DNA of 64,000 bases from Bradyrhizobium sp. WSM1743 (GCF_000473065.1 NZ_AXAZ01000022.1:50809-114808), one strand, 5' to 3'; shown: positions 35,599 to 45,096, counted from the stretch's first letter. The notes: generated by a model from the letters alone, not told the origin. Numbers and translations are program-made.

Positions 35599-38475
35599 TC
35601 AGCTCGCCGCTTCCAGCCGCACTTCCGTCAAGAGGCGCATCGCGGCATCGGCGTCCATCGGCTCGCCGAAAGCAAAACCTTGCGCGTATTCGCAGCCCAT
35701 CTGGTAGAGCTCGACCGCGTCGGAATCGGTCTCGGCGCCTTCGGCCACCACGTCCATGCCGAGGTCATGCGCGAGCGCGATGATCGACTTCAGGATCACC
35801 GGGCGGGTGCCGCGGCTGGTGGTGCGCACGAAGGACTGATCGATCTTGATGGTGTCGAACGGGAAGCGCTGGAGATAGGCCAGCGACGAGTGACCGGTGC
35901 CGAAATCGTCGAGCGACAGCCCGGTGCCGAGCTCGCGGATCCGCGTCAGCATCTGCGCGGCGTGCTCCGGATTCTCCATCACCAGCGATTCCGTCAGTTC
36001 CAGCTTGAGCGTGCCGCGCGCGACCGAGGAGCGCGACAGCACGGTGCGGATGTCGTGGATCAGATCGTGGCGCAGCAGCTGGCGCGAGGAGACGTTGACG
36101 GAGGCGAAGATCGGCTCGCGCGAGCGCATCGCGCGCTGCCACACCGCGAGCTGTTTTGCGGTCTGGTCGAGCACGAACATGCCGAGGTCGACGATCAGGC
36201 CGGTCTCTTCCGCGATGGTGATGAACTCCGACGGCGCCATGCGTCCGAGCTTCGGATGATCCCAGCGCGCCAGGGCCTCGAAGCCGGCGACGGAGCGATC
36301 CTCCAGCCGCACGATCGGCTGATACAGGATCGTGATCTCCTGCCGCTCGATGGCGCGGCGCAATTCGCTCTCCAGCGTCAGGCGGTCGGTTTTTCGCGCA
36401 CGCATTGCTGGTTTGTACACATCGATGCGATCGCCGCCGATGCGCTTGGAATGATACATCGCAAGCTCGGCGTCCTTGATGATCTCGTCCGTCAGCTGAA
36501 CCTGCGGATCGGAGAGCGCAAGGCCGATCGAGGCGGTGAGGAAGATCTCGCGATCGTTGAAGGCGATCGGCGCGCGGATGGTCTTGCGGATGGTCTCGGC
36601 GAAATTGGTGATCCGCGCCGGATCCTGCTCCGACAGCAGGATCAGGCCGAACTGGTCGCCGGCGAGCCGCGCCAGCGTGTCCTGCGGCTTCAGGATGCGG
36701 GTGAGGCGGCGAGCGAGCGTCAGCAGGATGGAATCGCCGACCGCGATGCCGACGGAATCGTTGACCTGCTTGAAGCGGTCGAGGTCGATCACCATCAGCG
36801 TCGGCCGCAGCGTCGGCACGGTCTTGGCGAAGTTTGCGACCGCGCCGAGCCGGTCCATGAACAGTTTTCGGTTGGGCAGACCGGTGAGGTTGTCATGCAC
36901 GGAATCGTGCAGCAGGCGTTCCTCCGCGTTGCGCAGCTCGGTGACGTCGGTGAGCGTGCCGACCACGCGCGAGACCTCGCCGTCGGAGCCGACGACGGGG
37001 CGGGCCTTCAGCGCGAACCACATGAAATGGCCATCCGGCGTGCGCAGGCGGAAATCCTGCACCAGGCGGCCGCGGCGCTGGTCGAGCACGCTGTCGAGCG
37101 CGGCACGGAAGCGGTCCTGGTCGAGCGGATGCAGCACCTCAAGCCAGGACGCTGCCGGGCCTTCCAGCGTGCCACGCTTGAGGCCGAGCAGGGCTTCGGT
37201 CTCGGGGCTGGTGAAAACCTTGTCGGCGGAGACGTCCCAGTCCCAGATCAGATCGCCGGAGCCGGCCAGCGCCAGCGCGCGGCGCTCGATGTCGGAGACG
37301 ACGCCGGTGGTGGCGCCGCCGCCGGCAAAGGCGTGCTGCATCACCGTGAAGCCGATCAGCATCACGATTAGCACGAGGCCGCCGAGCAGGGCAGGGCCGA
37401 CGATGTCGTTGGTGACGGAGCCCGCCACCGTCATGCCGGCCGCGACCACCCAGACCACCAGGAGGAACCAGGTCGGGATCAAGAGCACGGCGCGGTCGAA
37501 GCCGTGGGTGGAGAGATAGACGATCAAGGCGAAGCCGGCGAAGGCGATCAGCACCAGCGAAATGCGCGCAATGCCGGAGGCCACCGCCGGATCGAACAGC
37601 GCGAGCGCCACCAGCGAGCCTAAGAACGCGAGCCAACCGACCGTGATGTGCGAATAGCGCACATGCCATCGACTGAGGTTGAGATAGGCGAACAGGAACA
37701 CCAGCAGCGTTGCGGCCAGGATCGCCTCACCCGCCGCGCGCCAGATGCGCTCGGCGTTGTTCGACATGTCGAGCACCTTGCCCCAGAAGCCGAAATCGAC
37801 GCCGATATAGACCAGCACCGCCCAGGCCAGCGCCGCCGCCGCCGGGAACATGATGCTGCCCTTCACCACGAACAGGATGGTCAGCACCAGCGCCAGGAGT
37901 CCCGAGATGCCGATCACGATGCCCTGGTAGAGCGTGAAGGAATTGACCTTGTCCTTGTACGCTTCCGGCTCCCACAGATAGAGCTGCGGCAGCTTGTCGG
38001 TGCGCAGCTCCGCAACGAAGGTGACGACGGCGCCAGGGTCGAGCGTGATGCGGAACACGTCGGCGGTGGCACTTTCCTGCCGTTCTGGCCGGTCGCCGAT
38101 CGAGGGCGTGATGGTCGCGATCCGCGACAGCCCGAGGTCGGGCCACAGCAACCCTGAGGAGACGATGCGGTAATGCGGGGCGACGATCAGGCGGTCGAGC
38201 TGGTCGTCGGTGTTGTTGGCGAGCGCGAACACCACCCAGTTCTGGCCGCCTTCGCGGGCGCGCACCTCGATGCGGCGGACGATGCCGTCGGTGCCGGGCG
38301 CCGTGGAGACCTGGATGCGATCGGCATCGCTGCGCTGATGCTCGAGCACGCCGGTGAGGTCGATCGCGGGCGCGTCGCTACGGACGCTGACGGCGTCGAG
38401 CGCGCGCGCGGGATACGCGGCGACAAGAATCATGAGGCCCAGCGCGATGGGCGCGAGGCACCTGATCAGACGCAA
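35599..38475 (-). CDS. membrane GGDEF/EAL protein, likely c-di-GMP phosphodiesterase
   Basis: A 958-residue protein. It has a signal peptide (ending YPARA), a periplasmic domain of about 150 residues, then a seven-helix membrane region (about residues 175-390) like a 7TMR-DISM sensor. A PAS domain (about 400-520), a GGDEF domain (about 530-700) and an EAL domain (about 710-950) follow. The GGDEF motif is AGDQF, so cyclase activity is unlikely. The EAL domain keeps FEALARW, NVSSRQL, ELTESL, DDFGTGHSS, KIDQSF and AEGAET, so it should hydrolyse c-di-GMP. It probably counteracts the cyclase encoded at 33511. Confidence 0.92.
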   Translation of the reverse strand: MRLIRCLAPIALGLMILVAAYPARALDAVSVRSDAPAIDLTGVLEHQRSDADRIQVSTAPGTDGIVRRIEVRAREGGQNWVVFALANNTDDQLDRLIVAPHYRIVSSGLLWPDLGLSRIATITPSIGDRPERQESATADVFRITLDPGAVVTFVAELRTDKLPQLYLWEPEAYKDKVNSFTLYQGIVIGISGLLALVLTILFVVKGSIMFPAAAALAWAVLVYIGVDFGFWGKVLDMSNNAERIWRAAGEAILAATLLVFLFAYLNLSRWHVRYSHITVGWLAFLGSLVALALFDPAVASGIARISLVLIAFAGFALIVYLSTHGFDRAVLLIPTWFLLVVWVVAAGMTVAGSVTNDIVGPALLGGLVLIVMLIGFTVMQHAFAGGGATTGVVSDIERRALALAGSGDLIWDWDVSADKVFTSPETEALLGLKRGTLEGPAASWLEVLHPLDQDRFRAALDSVLDQRRGRLVQDFRLRTPDGHFMWFALKARPVVGSDGEVSRVVGTLTDVTELRNAEERLLHDSVHDNLTGLPNRKLFMDRLGAVANFAKTVPTLRPTLMVIDLDRFKQVNDSVGIAVGDSILLTLARRLTRILKPQDTLARLAGDQFGLILLSEQDPARITNFAETIRKTIRAPIAFNDREIFLTASIGLALSDPQVQLTDEIIKDAELAMYHSKRIGGDRIDVYKPAMRARKTDRLTLESELRRAIERQEITILYQPIVRLEDRSVAGFEALARWDHPKLGRMAPSEFITIAEETGLIVDLGMFVLDQTAKQLAVWQRAMRSREPIFASVNVSSRQLLRHDLIHDIRTVLSRSSVARGTLKLELTESLVMENPEHAAQMLTRIRELGTGLSLDDFGTGHSSLAYLQRFPFDTIKIDQSFVRTTSRGTRPVILKSIIALAHDLGMDVVAEGAETDSDAVELYQMGCEYAQGFAFGEPMDADAAMRLLTEVRLEAAS

Positions 38476-38628
38476 GGTCAGCTCTCCGCGTTCGACGCAA
38501 ACTCTTCAGTGCAAGGCGAATCTAAAAGGCGATGTCAGACCGGACCGAAGTGGTTCGGTGCATCGCGATAGATGCCACGAAAGCGAGGAAAATCAAAGGG
38601 TTTCCGGCTTGCCCTGTGGGTCGGTGGC

Positions 38629-39627
38629 CTAGGCCTCCAACACAATTTTGCCAATATGTGCGCTCGTCTCCATGCGCCGGTGGGCGTCCGCCGCCTTTTC
38701 CAGCGGGAAACTGCTGTCCATCACCGGCTTGATGCGGCCTTCGCGCAAAAGCGGCATCACTTTCTGCTCGATCGCGGCCACCATTGCCGCCTTGTCCGCA
38801 TTACTACGGGGGCGCAGCGTCGAGCCGGTATGGGTCAGGCGCTTGACCATGACCTTGGCAATGTTGACGCTGACCTTGGGGCCGTTGAGGGTCGCGATCT
38901 GCACGATCCGGCCGTCGACCGCCGCGGCATCATAGTTGCGATCGACATAGTCGCCGGCGACCATGTCCAGGATCAGGTTGACGCCAAGATTGTTGGTCTC
39001 GGCCTTGACCACGGCGACGAAGTCTTCGGTCTTGTAATTGATGGCGCGGTCGGCACCCAGCTTGAGGCAGGCGTCGATCTTGTCCTGCGATCCCACGGTG
39101 ACGAACACCTTCGCGCCGAACGCCTTCGCGAGCTGGATTGCCATGGTGCCGATGCCGGAGGAGCCGCCATGGATCAGCAGCGTCTCGCCGGCCTTGAGGC
39201 CGCCGCGCTCGAACACGTTGTGCCAGACCGTCATCAAGGTTTCCGGCAGCGCGCCGGCTTCCTTCATCGACAGCGCCGGCGGCACGCTCATGGCCTGGGC
39301 GTCCTGGGCGATGCAGTACTGCGCATAGCCGCCGCCGGCGACCAGCGACATCACCTTGTCGCCGACCTTGTGCCGCTTGGCGTTGCTGCCGACCGCCACT
39401 ACTTCACCTGATATCTCGAGGCCGGGAAGGTCGCTGGCGCCGGGCGGCGGCGGATAGGCGCCGGAGCGCTGTGCGACGTCGGGACGGTTGACGCCGGCAG
39501 CCTCGACCTTGACCAGGATCTCGTCGGGCCCGGGCTGCGGAAGGCTGCGTTGTTCCGGCACCAGCACCTCCGGTCCGCCGGGTTTGGAGATGGCGACCAC
39601 GGTCATTTGCGCGGGCAGCTTGTCCAT
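38629..39627 (-). CDS. NAD(P)H-quinone oxidoreductase (zinc-independent MDR family)
   Basis: A 332-residue member of the quinone oxidoreductase/PIG3 branch of medium-chain dehydrogenases. It has GVNRPDVAQRSG, PGLEISGEVVAVG and the Rossmann segment HGGSSGIGTMAIQLAKA. Catalytic zinc ligands of alcohol dehydrogenases are absent. It probably reduces quinones or other carbonyls with NADPH. An internal ATG (MTVVAISKPGG, 39606) is a possible alternative start, since family members usually begin near there. Confidence 0.9.
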   Translation of the reverse strand: MDKLPAQMTVVAISKPGGPEVLVPEQRSLPQPGPDEILVKVEAAGVNRPDVAQRSGAYPPPPGASDLPGLEISGEVVAVGSNAKRHKVGDKVMSLVAGGGYAQYCIAQDAQAMSVPPALSMKEAGALPETLMTVWHNVFERGGLKAGETLLIHGGSSGIGTMAIQLAKAFGAKVFVTVGSQDKIDACLKLGADRAINYKTEDFVAVVKAETNNLGVNLILDMVAGDYVDRNYDAAAVDGRIVQIATLNGPKVSVNIAKVMVKRLTHTGSTLRPRSNADKAAMVAAIEQKVMPLLREGRIKPVMDSSFPLEKAADAHRRMETSAHIGKIVLEA

Positions 39628-39740
39628 GATGTGTCCTTGAGCAAAGGTGCGGGATGCAACGAGGCCCTTGCTTAGCCAGCGCGGTGCAGGCTGGCAACCG
39701 CCTCAGCCGTGTGACAGGCGCGAACGCAGGAGGAACGAGG

Positions 39741-39932
39741 ATGCCGATCGAAGACGAGGACCGCCCGCGCAGGAAGATCACGCACGACATCGGCCAGGAT
39801 CTCTCACTCTTGTCGGTCGAGGAACTGACCGAGCGCGTCGCGCTGCTCAAGGCCGAGATCGCGAGGCTGGAAGAAGCCGCCACCAAGAAACGCGCCTCGC
39901 GCGATGCGGCGAACAGCTTTTTCAAGTCGTAG
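39741..39932 (+). CDS. DUF1192 domain-containing protein
   Basis: A 63-residue protein. MPIEDEDRPRRKITHDIGQD is followed by a coiled-coil stretch LSVEELTERVALLKAEIARLE. This is the DUF1192 family, conserved in Rhizobiales and of unknown function. The start ATG at 39741 follows GAGGAACGAGG. It lies opposite to the quinone oxidoreductase gene. Confidence 0.88.
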   Translation: MPIEDEDRPRRKITHDIGQDLSLLSVEELTERVALLKAEIARLEEAATKKRASRDAANSFFKS

Positions 39933-39950
39933 TCGCCGCCACACAACGAC

Positions 39951-40106
39951 TGTCGTCCCGGACAAGCGCGCCCCAAGCGCGCGCCGATCCGGGACCCATA
40001 CTCAAAAGGGCGAAGTTGTCGCGCGAAACCGGCAACTCCGAGTCCCGTCACCACATCCGCCTGTGGCTGGGTCCCGGATCGGCGCTTACGCTTGTCCGGG
40101 ACGACG
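39951..40106. repeat. Family A palindromic intergenic repeat, copy 4
   Basis: Opens TGTCGTCCCGGACAAGCGCG and closes CGCTTACGCTTGTCCGGGACGACG, as the copies at 23746 and 25633. It occupies the first part of the 597-bp gap between the DUF1192 and DUF1465 genes. Confidence 0.82.
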
Positions 40107-40261
40107 GCGAATGTGTTGCGCAAGCCCGTGCAAAATACCCGCTGCTTGACTTGCTGGCTCCCGGTGCGACGGCTGCGAATTTGTTCCGCACCGCACTCGG
40201 TCACTGGCCGACATGGCTAACGAACTCTCAAAAAATTAGCTCGTTTACTTCAGATTAAGCT

Positions 40262-40380
40262 TTCGGGTTTATGACCGGAACTGTCCTCGTTTGGACACCG
40301 AGTGGCTCCTGTCCACTCTGTTTGACGCCTCCCTGTTATCAACTTTCAAAGCCGCCGGTCTCCGGCGGCTCTTTTTTTGC
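40262..40380 (+). ncRNA. Candidate structured small RNA with its own terminator
   Basis: No gene accounts for the terminator here. Two small hairpins precede it: TGTCC-TCGTTT-GGACA at 40282-40297 and AGTGG-CTCCTGT-CCACT at 40301-40317. Both place pyrimidine-rich sequence in the loop, the second containing CUCCU, an anti-Shine-Dalgarno motif. A single-stranded stretch with CCTCCC then leads to the terminator stem GCCGCCGG/CCGGCGGC (40351-40369) and seven T residues. The 5' end is not defined; 40262 is an estimate. Rhizobial trans-acting sRNAs with anti-SD loops have this layout. Confidence 0.42.
40351..40378 (+). terminator. Rho-independent terminator not assigned to a protein gene
   Basis: An 8-bp GC stem (GCCGCCGG / CCGGCGGC) followed by CT and a run of seven T residues, 40372-40378. 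It points rightwards, 150 bp before the DUF1465 gene, and lies more than 400 bp after the last upstream gene. Confidence 0.85.
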
Positions 40381-40529
40381 TCTAACCACAGTTGCATTCC
40401 GAGCAATGACCCGCGGAAACCATATCCGCGCTTGTCACTGGACTCCGCGCTTCCAGCGCGCAATGATTTGTTCATCATAAGCCGGCGCCAAAGCCGGACA
40501 GTCAAACAGTTGCGTAAGAGGCGTTAACC

Positions 40530-41039
40530 ATGGAACGTTTGCAGGCCGAGGGCGCTCTCGTTCAACTCAGCGAGCGGTTCACCAATTCTGCGGCGTTCGG
40601 CAGTCTGTTCCGTGAGGGCATGGACCTCGTTGAGGAAACCGCTGCCTATCTCGACGGCGCCGGCCGCGTCGAGGCCAAGGCGCTCGACCGCGCCGTCAGC
40701 CTCACCTATGCGACCGAGAGCATGCGTCTCACCACGCGCCTGATGCAGCTTGCTTCCTGGCTGCTGCTGCACCGCGCGGTGAAGGAAGGCGAGATGACGC
40801 TGAGCCAGGCCAACCGCGAGAAGACCAAGGTCAAGCTCACCGCTGCCGATCCCGGCCCCGCCGACACCATCGAGAAGCTGCCGGCGCAGCTCCAGGACCT
40901 GATCCATCGCTCGATGAGCCTGCAGACCCGCGTGCGCCGCCTCGACAGCACGATCCACACCCCGCCGGCGGAACACTCCGCGATCGGCAACCCGCTGGTG
41001 CCGCACCTCAACGCGCTGAAGGCCGCGTTCGAGCGGTAA
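40530..41039 (+). CDS. DUF1465 family protein
   Basis: A 169-residue soluble helical protein. It matches DUF1465, a family found in alphaproteobacteria and often near zinc- or cell-cycle-related genes in the order (recalled; no direct role known). It has LSERFTNSAAFGSLFREGM, LTYATESMRLTTRLMQLASW and SLQTRVRRLDS. The start ATG at 40530 is preceded by AAGAGGCG. A bidirectional terminator follows, shared with rpmE. Confidence 0.85.
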   Translation: MERLQAEGALVQLSERFTNSAAFGSLFREGMDLVEETAAYLDGAGRVEAKALDRAVSLTYATESMRLTTRLMQLASWLLLHRAVKEGEMTLSQANREKTKVKLTAADPGPADTIEKLPAQLQDLIHRSMSLQTRVRRLDSTIHTPPAEHSAIGNPLVPHLNALKAAFER

Positions 41040-41049
41040 GTCTCACGCT

Positions 41050-41147
41050 GTCATTCCGGGGCGCGCGACGCGCGAACTATGGTGCGCACTTGCGCACCAG
41101 AGAATCTCGAGATTCCGGGTTCGGCTCTGCGAGCCGCCCGGAATGAC
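41050..41147. repeat. Family B palindromic intergenic repeat, copy 4
   Basis: Opens GTCATTCCGGGGCGCGCGA and closes CCGCCCGGAATGAC, with inner palindromes GTGCGCACTTGCGCAC and AATCTCGAGATT. It lies just after the DUF1465 stop codon. Confidence 0.82.
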
Positions 41148-41160
41148 AGCGAAAGAAAAC

Positions 41161-41192
41161 AAAAACGCCCCTGGTCTCCCAGGGGCGTTTTT
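41161..41192. terminator. Bidirectional terminator between DUF1465 and rpmE
   Basis: The stem CGCCCCTGG / CCAGGGGCG with five or more T residues after it on both strands. It can end transcription of the convergent DUF1465 and rpmE genes. Confidence 0.9.
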
Positions 41193-41214
41193 CGTCTCAG
41201 CCCTTGCGGGCGGC

Positions 41215-41442
41215 TCAATCCTTCTTGAGAAAGCCCGAAAACTTCTTCTGGAAGCGCGAGACGCGGCCGCCGCGATCCATGATCTGGGCGGAGCCGCCGG
41301 TCCAGGCCGGGTGCGACTTCGGGTCGATGTCGAGGTTCAGCGTGTCGCCTTCCTTGCCCCAGGTCGAGCGGGTCAGGTACTCGGTTCCGTCGGTCATGAC
41401 GACCTTAATCGTATGATAGTTCGGGTGAATTTCGGCTTTCAT
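41215..41442 (-). CDS. rpmE: 50S ribosomal protein L31 (zinc-independent type)
   Basis: A 75-residue ribosomal protein. The [20 protein letters not shown]-terminus and the [11 protein letters not shown] segment are typical. There is not a single Cys in the protein, so the zinc-binding cysteines of C+ L31 are missing. This is the C- form normal for alphaproteobacteria, which does not depend on zinc. The start follows GAGGAATTGCC. It is divergent from the ABC exporter. Confidence 0.96.
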   Translation of the reverse strand: MKAEIHPNYHTIKVVMTDGTEYLTRSTWGKEGDTLNLDIDPKSHPAWTGGSAQIMDRGGRVSRFQKKFSGFLKKD

Positions 41443-41637
41443 GGCAATTCCTCGGCGCCCCGGCGCCTACTTGGGTGGCTAGCGAATGACGGATTTGGGC
41501 GGCTCTATACCTCACGAGACCCCGCAAAACAAGCCATGCCGGGCTGTTGAACCGGGGTTTGCCCCTAAGGGACATCCCGGATTTGCCACTACCCCCACAC
41601 CGGCCTATTGGGAGCGAACCAATACAATAGGTCGGAT

Positions 41638-43491
41638 ATGATGAGCGCAGTGGAACGGCTTGATGACCAGGATGTCGAACGGCCTGCAATGAACTCCGCG
41701 GACATCCCGTCGATCGAGGCGGAGCTGATCGAAGAGCCTGCCAAGGGCCGCGCCAAGCTGCGGCCGCTGCTTGCGCTCGCGCCCTATGTGAGCCGCTATC
41801 GCGGCCGGGCGGCGCTGGCTTTCGTCGCGCTCACGATCGCAGCGCTGACGACGCTGCTGGTGCCGGTCGCGGTGCGCAGGATGATCGATTTCGGCCTGAC
41901 GCCTGAGGGCATCGAGCTGATCAACAGCTACTTCTCGGTGATGCTTGCGGTCGTCGCCGTGCTCGCGGTGGCGAGCGCTGCGCGTTATTACCTCGTGATG
42001 ACGATCGGCGAGCGCATCGTCGCCGATTTGCGCCGAGACGTCTTCGCCCATCTGCTGTCGCTCTCCCCCGCCTTCTTTGATTCCGCGCGCAGCGGCGAAT
42101 TGATCTCGCGGCTCACCGCCGACACCACTCAGATCAAGTCCGCCGTCGGCGCCTCCGTCTCGATTGCGCTGCGCAACCTGATGATGTTCCTCGGTGCCGC
42201 GGCGATGATGGTGATCACCAGCCCGAAGCTGTCGGGCTTCGTGCTGCTGGCGATCCCCTTGATCGTGCTGCCGCTGGTAGCTTTCGGGCGCTGGGTGCGG
42301 CGCCTGTCGCGCAATGCACAGGACACGCTCGCCGACGCCTCCGCCTATGCCGGCGAGCTGGTCGGCGCGATCCGCACTGTACAGGCCTATACCAGCGAGC
42401 AATTTGCCGAGAAGCGTTTCGGCGGCGAGGTCGAGCAGGCCTATGAAGCCGCGCGCACCTCGACCCAGGCCCGCGCCGTGCTCACCGCCATCATCATCTT
42501 CATCGTGTTCGCCAGCGTGGTCGCGATCCTCTGGATCGGCTCGCATGACGTCTTGACCGGCACCATCACGCCTGGCCGGCTCGGCCAGTTCGTGCTCTAT
42601 GCGGCCTTTGCCGCCGCCGGTCTCGGTCAGCTCAGCGAAGTCTGGGGCGAGGTCTCGGCGGCCTCGGGCGCTGCCGAGCGCCTGTTCGAGATCTTGCACG
42701 TAGAGCCCGAGATCGCTGCGCCCGCCGCGCCGCGCGCACTGCCGGTGCCGCCGCGCGGCGAGGTCGGCTTCGACCGCGTCAGCTTCGCCTATCCGGCGCG
42801 TCCCGACGTCAACGTGCTCGACGCGGTGTCATTCACGGTGCGGCCCGGCGAGAAGGTCGCGATCGTCGGTCCCTCCGGCGCCGGCAAGAGCACGATTTTT
42901 CATCTGCTGCTGCGCTTCTACGATCCGCGCAGCGGGACGATCGCGCTCGACGGCGTGCCGGTCAAATCCGCCGATCCCCGCGATTTCCGCGCCCGCATCG
43001 CGCTGGTGCCGCAGGAATCCAACGTGTTCGCCGCGAGTGCCCGCGAGAACATCCGCTTCGGCCGGCCCGATGCGACCGATGCCGAAGTCGAGCGCGCCGC
43101 CGAGCTGGCGCATGCCGCCGAATTCATCCGCCGCCTGCCCGAAGGTTTCGAGACGGCACTCGGCGAGCGCGGCGTGACGCTGTCCGGCGGCCAGCGCCAG
43201 CGCATCGCGATCGCCCGCGCCATCCTGCGCGATGCGCCGCTCTTGCTGCTCGATGAAGCAACTTCCGCGCTCGACGCCGAAAGCGAGACGCTGGTGCAGA
43301 CCGCGCTGGAAGAGCTGATGCGTCACCGCACCACGCTGGTGATCGCGCACCGCCTCGCCACCGTGCTCTCCTGCGACCGCATTCTGGTGATGGACCAGGG
43401 CAAGATCGTCGAGCAGGGCACGCATGCCGAGCTCGTGGCGGCGAACGGGCTGTATGCGCGGCTGGCGCGGTTGCAGTTCGAAGGGGCGTAG
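41638..43491 (+). CDS. ABC transporter, fused permease and ATP-binding protein (ABCB type)
   Basis: A 617-residue half transporter, expected to dimerise. A hydrophilic N-terminal tail of about 45 residues is followed by six membrane helices (about 55-330) and an ATPase domain. Walker A is GPSGAGKST, the signature LSGGQRQR, Walker [13 protein letters not shown], and the switch His is in IAHRLATV. This is an exporter of the MsbA/ABCB group; the substrate, perhaps a lipid or drug, is not known. Two successive ATG codons (41638, 41641) are possible starts. Confidence 0.9.
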   Translation: MMSAVERLDDQDVERPAMNSADIPSIEAELIEEPAKGRAKLRPLLALAPYVSRYRGRAALAFVALTIAALTTLLVPVAVRRMIDFGLTPEGIELINSYFSVMLAVVAVLAVASAARYYLVMTIGERIVADLRRDVFAHLLSLSPAFFDSARSGELISRLTADTTQIKSAVGASVSIALRNLMMFLGAAAMMVITSPKLSGFVLLAIPLIVLPLVAFGRWVRRLSRNAQDTLADASAYAGELVGAIRTVQAYTSEQFAEKRFGGEVEQAYEAARTSTQARAVLTAIIIFIVFASVVAILWIGSHDVLTGTITPGRLGQFVLYAAFAAAGLGQLSEVWGEVSAASGAAERLFEILHVEPEIAAPAAPRALPVPPRGEVGFDRVSFAYPARPDVNVLDAVSFTVRPGEKVAIVGPSGAGKSTIFHLLLRFYDPRSGTIALDGVPVKSADPRDFRARIALVPQESNVFAASARENIRFGRPDATDAEVERAAELAHAAEFIRRLPEGFETALGERGVTLSGGQRQRIAIARAILRDAPLLLLDEATSALDAESETLVQTALEELMRHRTTLVIAHRLATVLSCDRILVMDQGKIVEQGTHAELVAANGLYARLARLQFEGA

Positions 43492-43505
43492 ACGCCTCAC
43501 ACCGC

Positions 43506-43585
43506 GTCATTGCCAGCGAAAGCGAAGCAATCCAGACTGTCTCCGCGGCGGGATTCTGGATTGCTTCGCTTCGCTCGCAATGACG
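43506..43585. repeat. Palindromic intergenic repeat, GTCATTGCCAGCGAAAGCGAAGCAATCC type
   Basis: The ends GTCATTGCCAGCGAAAGCGA and TCGCTTCGCTCGCAATGAC are inverted, with GCAATCCAG / CTGGATTGC forming a long stem. About 80 bp, between the convergent ABC exporter and GNAT genes. Confidence 0.85.
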
Positions 43586-43602
43586 GCGGAAGTGCCGAGA
43601 CC

Positions 43603-44049
43603 CTACGCCCGCCATACCATCTTCAACACCGGCCGCCCCGAGGTCGGGTTCACATCGTCGCCCGCATGGGCAAAGCCGTTGCGCTCGTAGAAGCGGATGG
43701 CGCGGCTGTTATCCTTGTTGACGAGCAGCGTGACGCCTGTCGGCGACAGGCGCTTGGCCTCGTCCACCAGCAGCCTTGCTGCATCGGAACCCCAATGGAC
43801 GGGATCGACGACGAGCTGATCGAGATAGCCTTCGCCATCGATCGTGACGAAACCGACCAGCGCGCCGTCCTGTTCCGCCACCACGATCGAGGCCCTCGGC
43901 ACCAGGTCCTTGCGCCAGCGCTCGCGCCACCACTCCAGCCGTGCTGCGAAGTCGATCTGCGGATAAGCCTGCTGCCAGGTGCGATGCCAGAGATCGATCG
44001 CGGCGGCCTCGTCCTCAGGGCGGTAGGGGCGGAGGTGAAGAGCGCTCAC
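43603..44049 (-). CDS. GNAT family N-acetyltransferase
   Basis: A 148-residue acetyltransferase. It has LRPYRPEDEAAAIDLW at the N-terminus, the LVVDPVHWGSDAARLLVDEA segment for acetyl-CoA binding, and NGFAHAGDD. The start is GTG at 44049, which overlaps the TAG stop of the upstream stator gene by one base, so translation is likely coupled. The substrate is unknown; coupling suggests it may act in the same process as the stator pair. Confidence 0.88.
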   Translation of the reverse strand: MSALHLRPYRPEDEAAAIDLWHRTWQQAYPQIDFAARLEWWRERWRKDLVPRASIVVAEQDGALVGFVTIDGEGYLDQLVVDPVHWGSDAARLLVDEAKRLSPTGVTLLVNKDNSRAIRFYERNGFAHAGDDVNPTSGRPVLKMVWRA

Positions 44050-45077
44050 TACCGCTCCGTCAGCTTCAGCTCGATACGGCGGTTGCGCTTGTAGGCCTCT
44101 TCCGTGTTGCCGGTATCGAGCGGCTGGAATTCGCCGAAGCCGGCCGCGACGAGGCGCTGGGCGGGCACGCCGAGCGAGATCAGATATTGCACCACCGAGA
44201 TGGAGCGGGCCGCGGACAGGTCCCAGTTGGACTTGAAGTTCGGGCCGTTGACCGGACGCACATCGGTATGGCCGTCGACGCGCAGCACCCAGGGGATCTC
44301 GCTCGGGATCTTCTTGTCGAGCTCGATCAATGCGGTCGCCAGCGTGTCGAGCTCGGCGCGGCCCTCGGGCAGCAACGTCGCCTGGCCGGTGTCGAAGAAC
44401 ACTTCGGACTGGAACACGAAGCGGTCGCCGACGATGCGGATGTCTGGGCGGTTGCCGAGGATGGCGCGCAGGCGGCCGAAGAATTCCGAGCGGTAGCGCG
44501 ACAATTCCTGCACGCGCTGCGCCAATGCAACGTTCAAGCGGGAGCCCAGGTCGGCAATCCGGCTCTGCGATTCCTTGTCGCGCTTCTCGCTGGCGTCCAA
44601 CGCTTCTTCCAGCGCCGCCAATTGCCGGCGCAGCGCGCTGATCTGCTGGTTCAGCACCTCGATCTGCGCCAGCGCCCGCGCCGAGACCGCCTTCTCCGAA
44701 TCCAGCGCCTTGCCGAGCTCGGCGGTCTTGCCTTGTGCGTCGTTGCCGGCGGTGGCTAAGCCCTCATAGAGACCCTTGATGCGGTCGCGCTCGGACTCGG
44801 CCGAGGCGAGGCCCGCTTTCAATTGCGAGACCTGGTCGTCGAGCGAGAGCTTGCCGAGCTTCTCCAGCGACAACAGCTCGTTGAGCTGGGCGATCTTGGC
44901 GTTGAGCTGCTCCAGCGCCTTGTCCTTGCCGGTGACCTCCTGCGACAGGAAGAACTGCACCACCAGGAACACCGACAGTAGGAACACGATCGACAGCACC
45001 AGCGTCGACAGTGCGTCGACGAAGCCGGGCCAATAGTTGAAAGCGCCTTCGCTGCGGCGGCTGCGCGCTAGAGCCAT
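44049..45077 (-). CDS. MotB/OmpA-type peptidoglycan-binding membrane protein
   Basis: A 342-residue inner-membrane protein with one N-terminal helix (about residues 17-47) that carries an Asp at residue 21 (GFVDALSTL), in the position of the proton-carrying Asp of MotB. A coiled coil of about 150 residues rich in Leu, Lys and Glu follows. A C-terminal OmpA-like peptidoglycan-binding domain has VDGHTDVRPV and NRRIELKLTE. It resembles the plug-and-stator half of MotAB or TolR-type systems. It partners the MotA-like protein encoded just upstream, separated only by a palindromic repeat. Confidence 0.87.
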   Translation of the reverse strand: MALARSRRSEGAFNYWPGFVDALSTLVLSIVFLLSVFLVVQFFLSQEVTGKDKALEQLNAKIAQLNELLSLEKLGKLSLDDQVSQLKAGLASAESERDRIKGLYEGLATAGNDAQGKTAELGKALDSEKAVSARALAQIEVLNQQISALRRQLAALEEALDASEKRDKESQSRIADLGSRLNVALAQRVQELSRYRSEFFGRLRAILGNRPDIRIVGDRFVFQSEVFFDTGQATLLPEGRAELDTLATALIELDKKIPSEIPWVLRVDGHTDVRPVNGPNFKSNWDLSAARSISVVQYLISLGVPAQRLVAAGFGEFQPLDTGNTEEAYKRNRRIELKLTER

Positions 45078-45096
45078 ATCCTACGTCTCCACTTTC

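Noticed and set aside
40213..40239. Very short open frame MANELSKN
   Set aside because: Too short to judge and without a clear ribosome binding site or a regulated gene next to it. A leader peptide is possible but unsupported.
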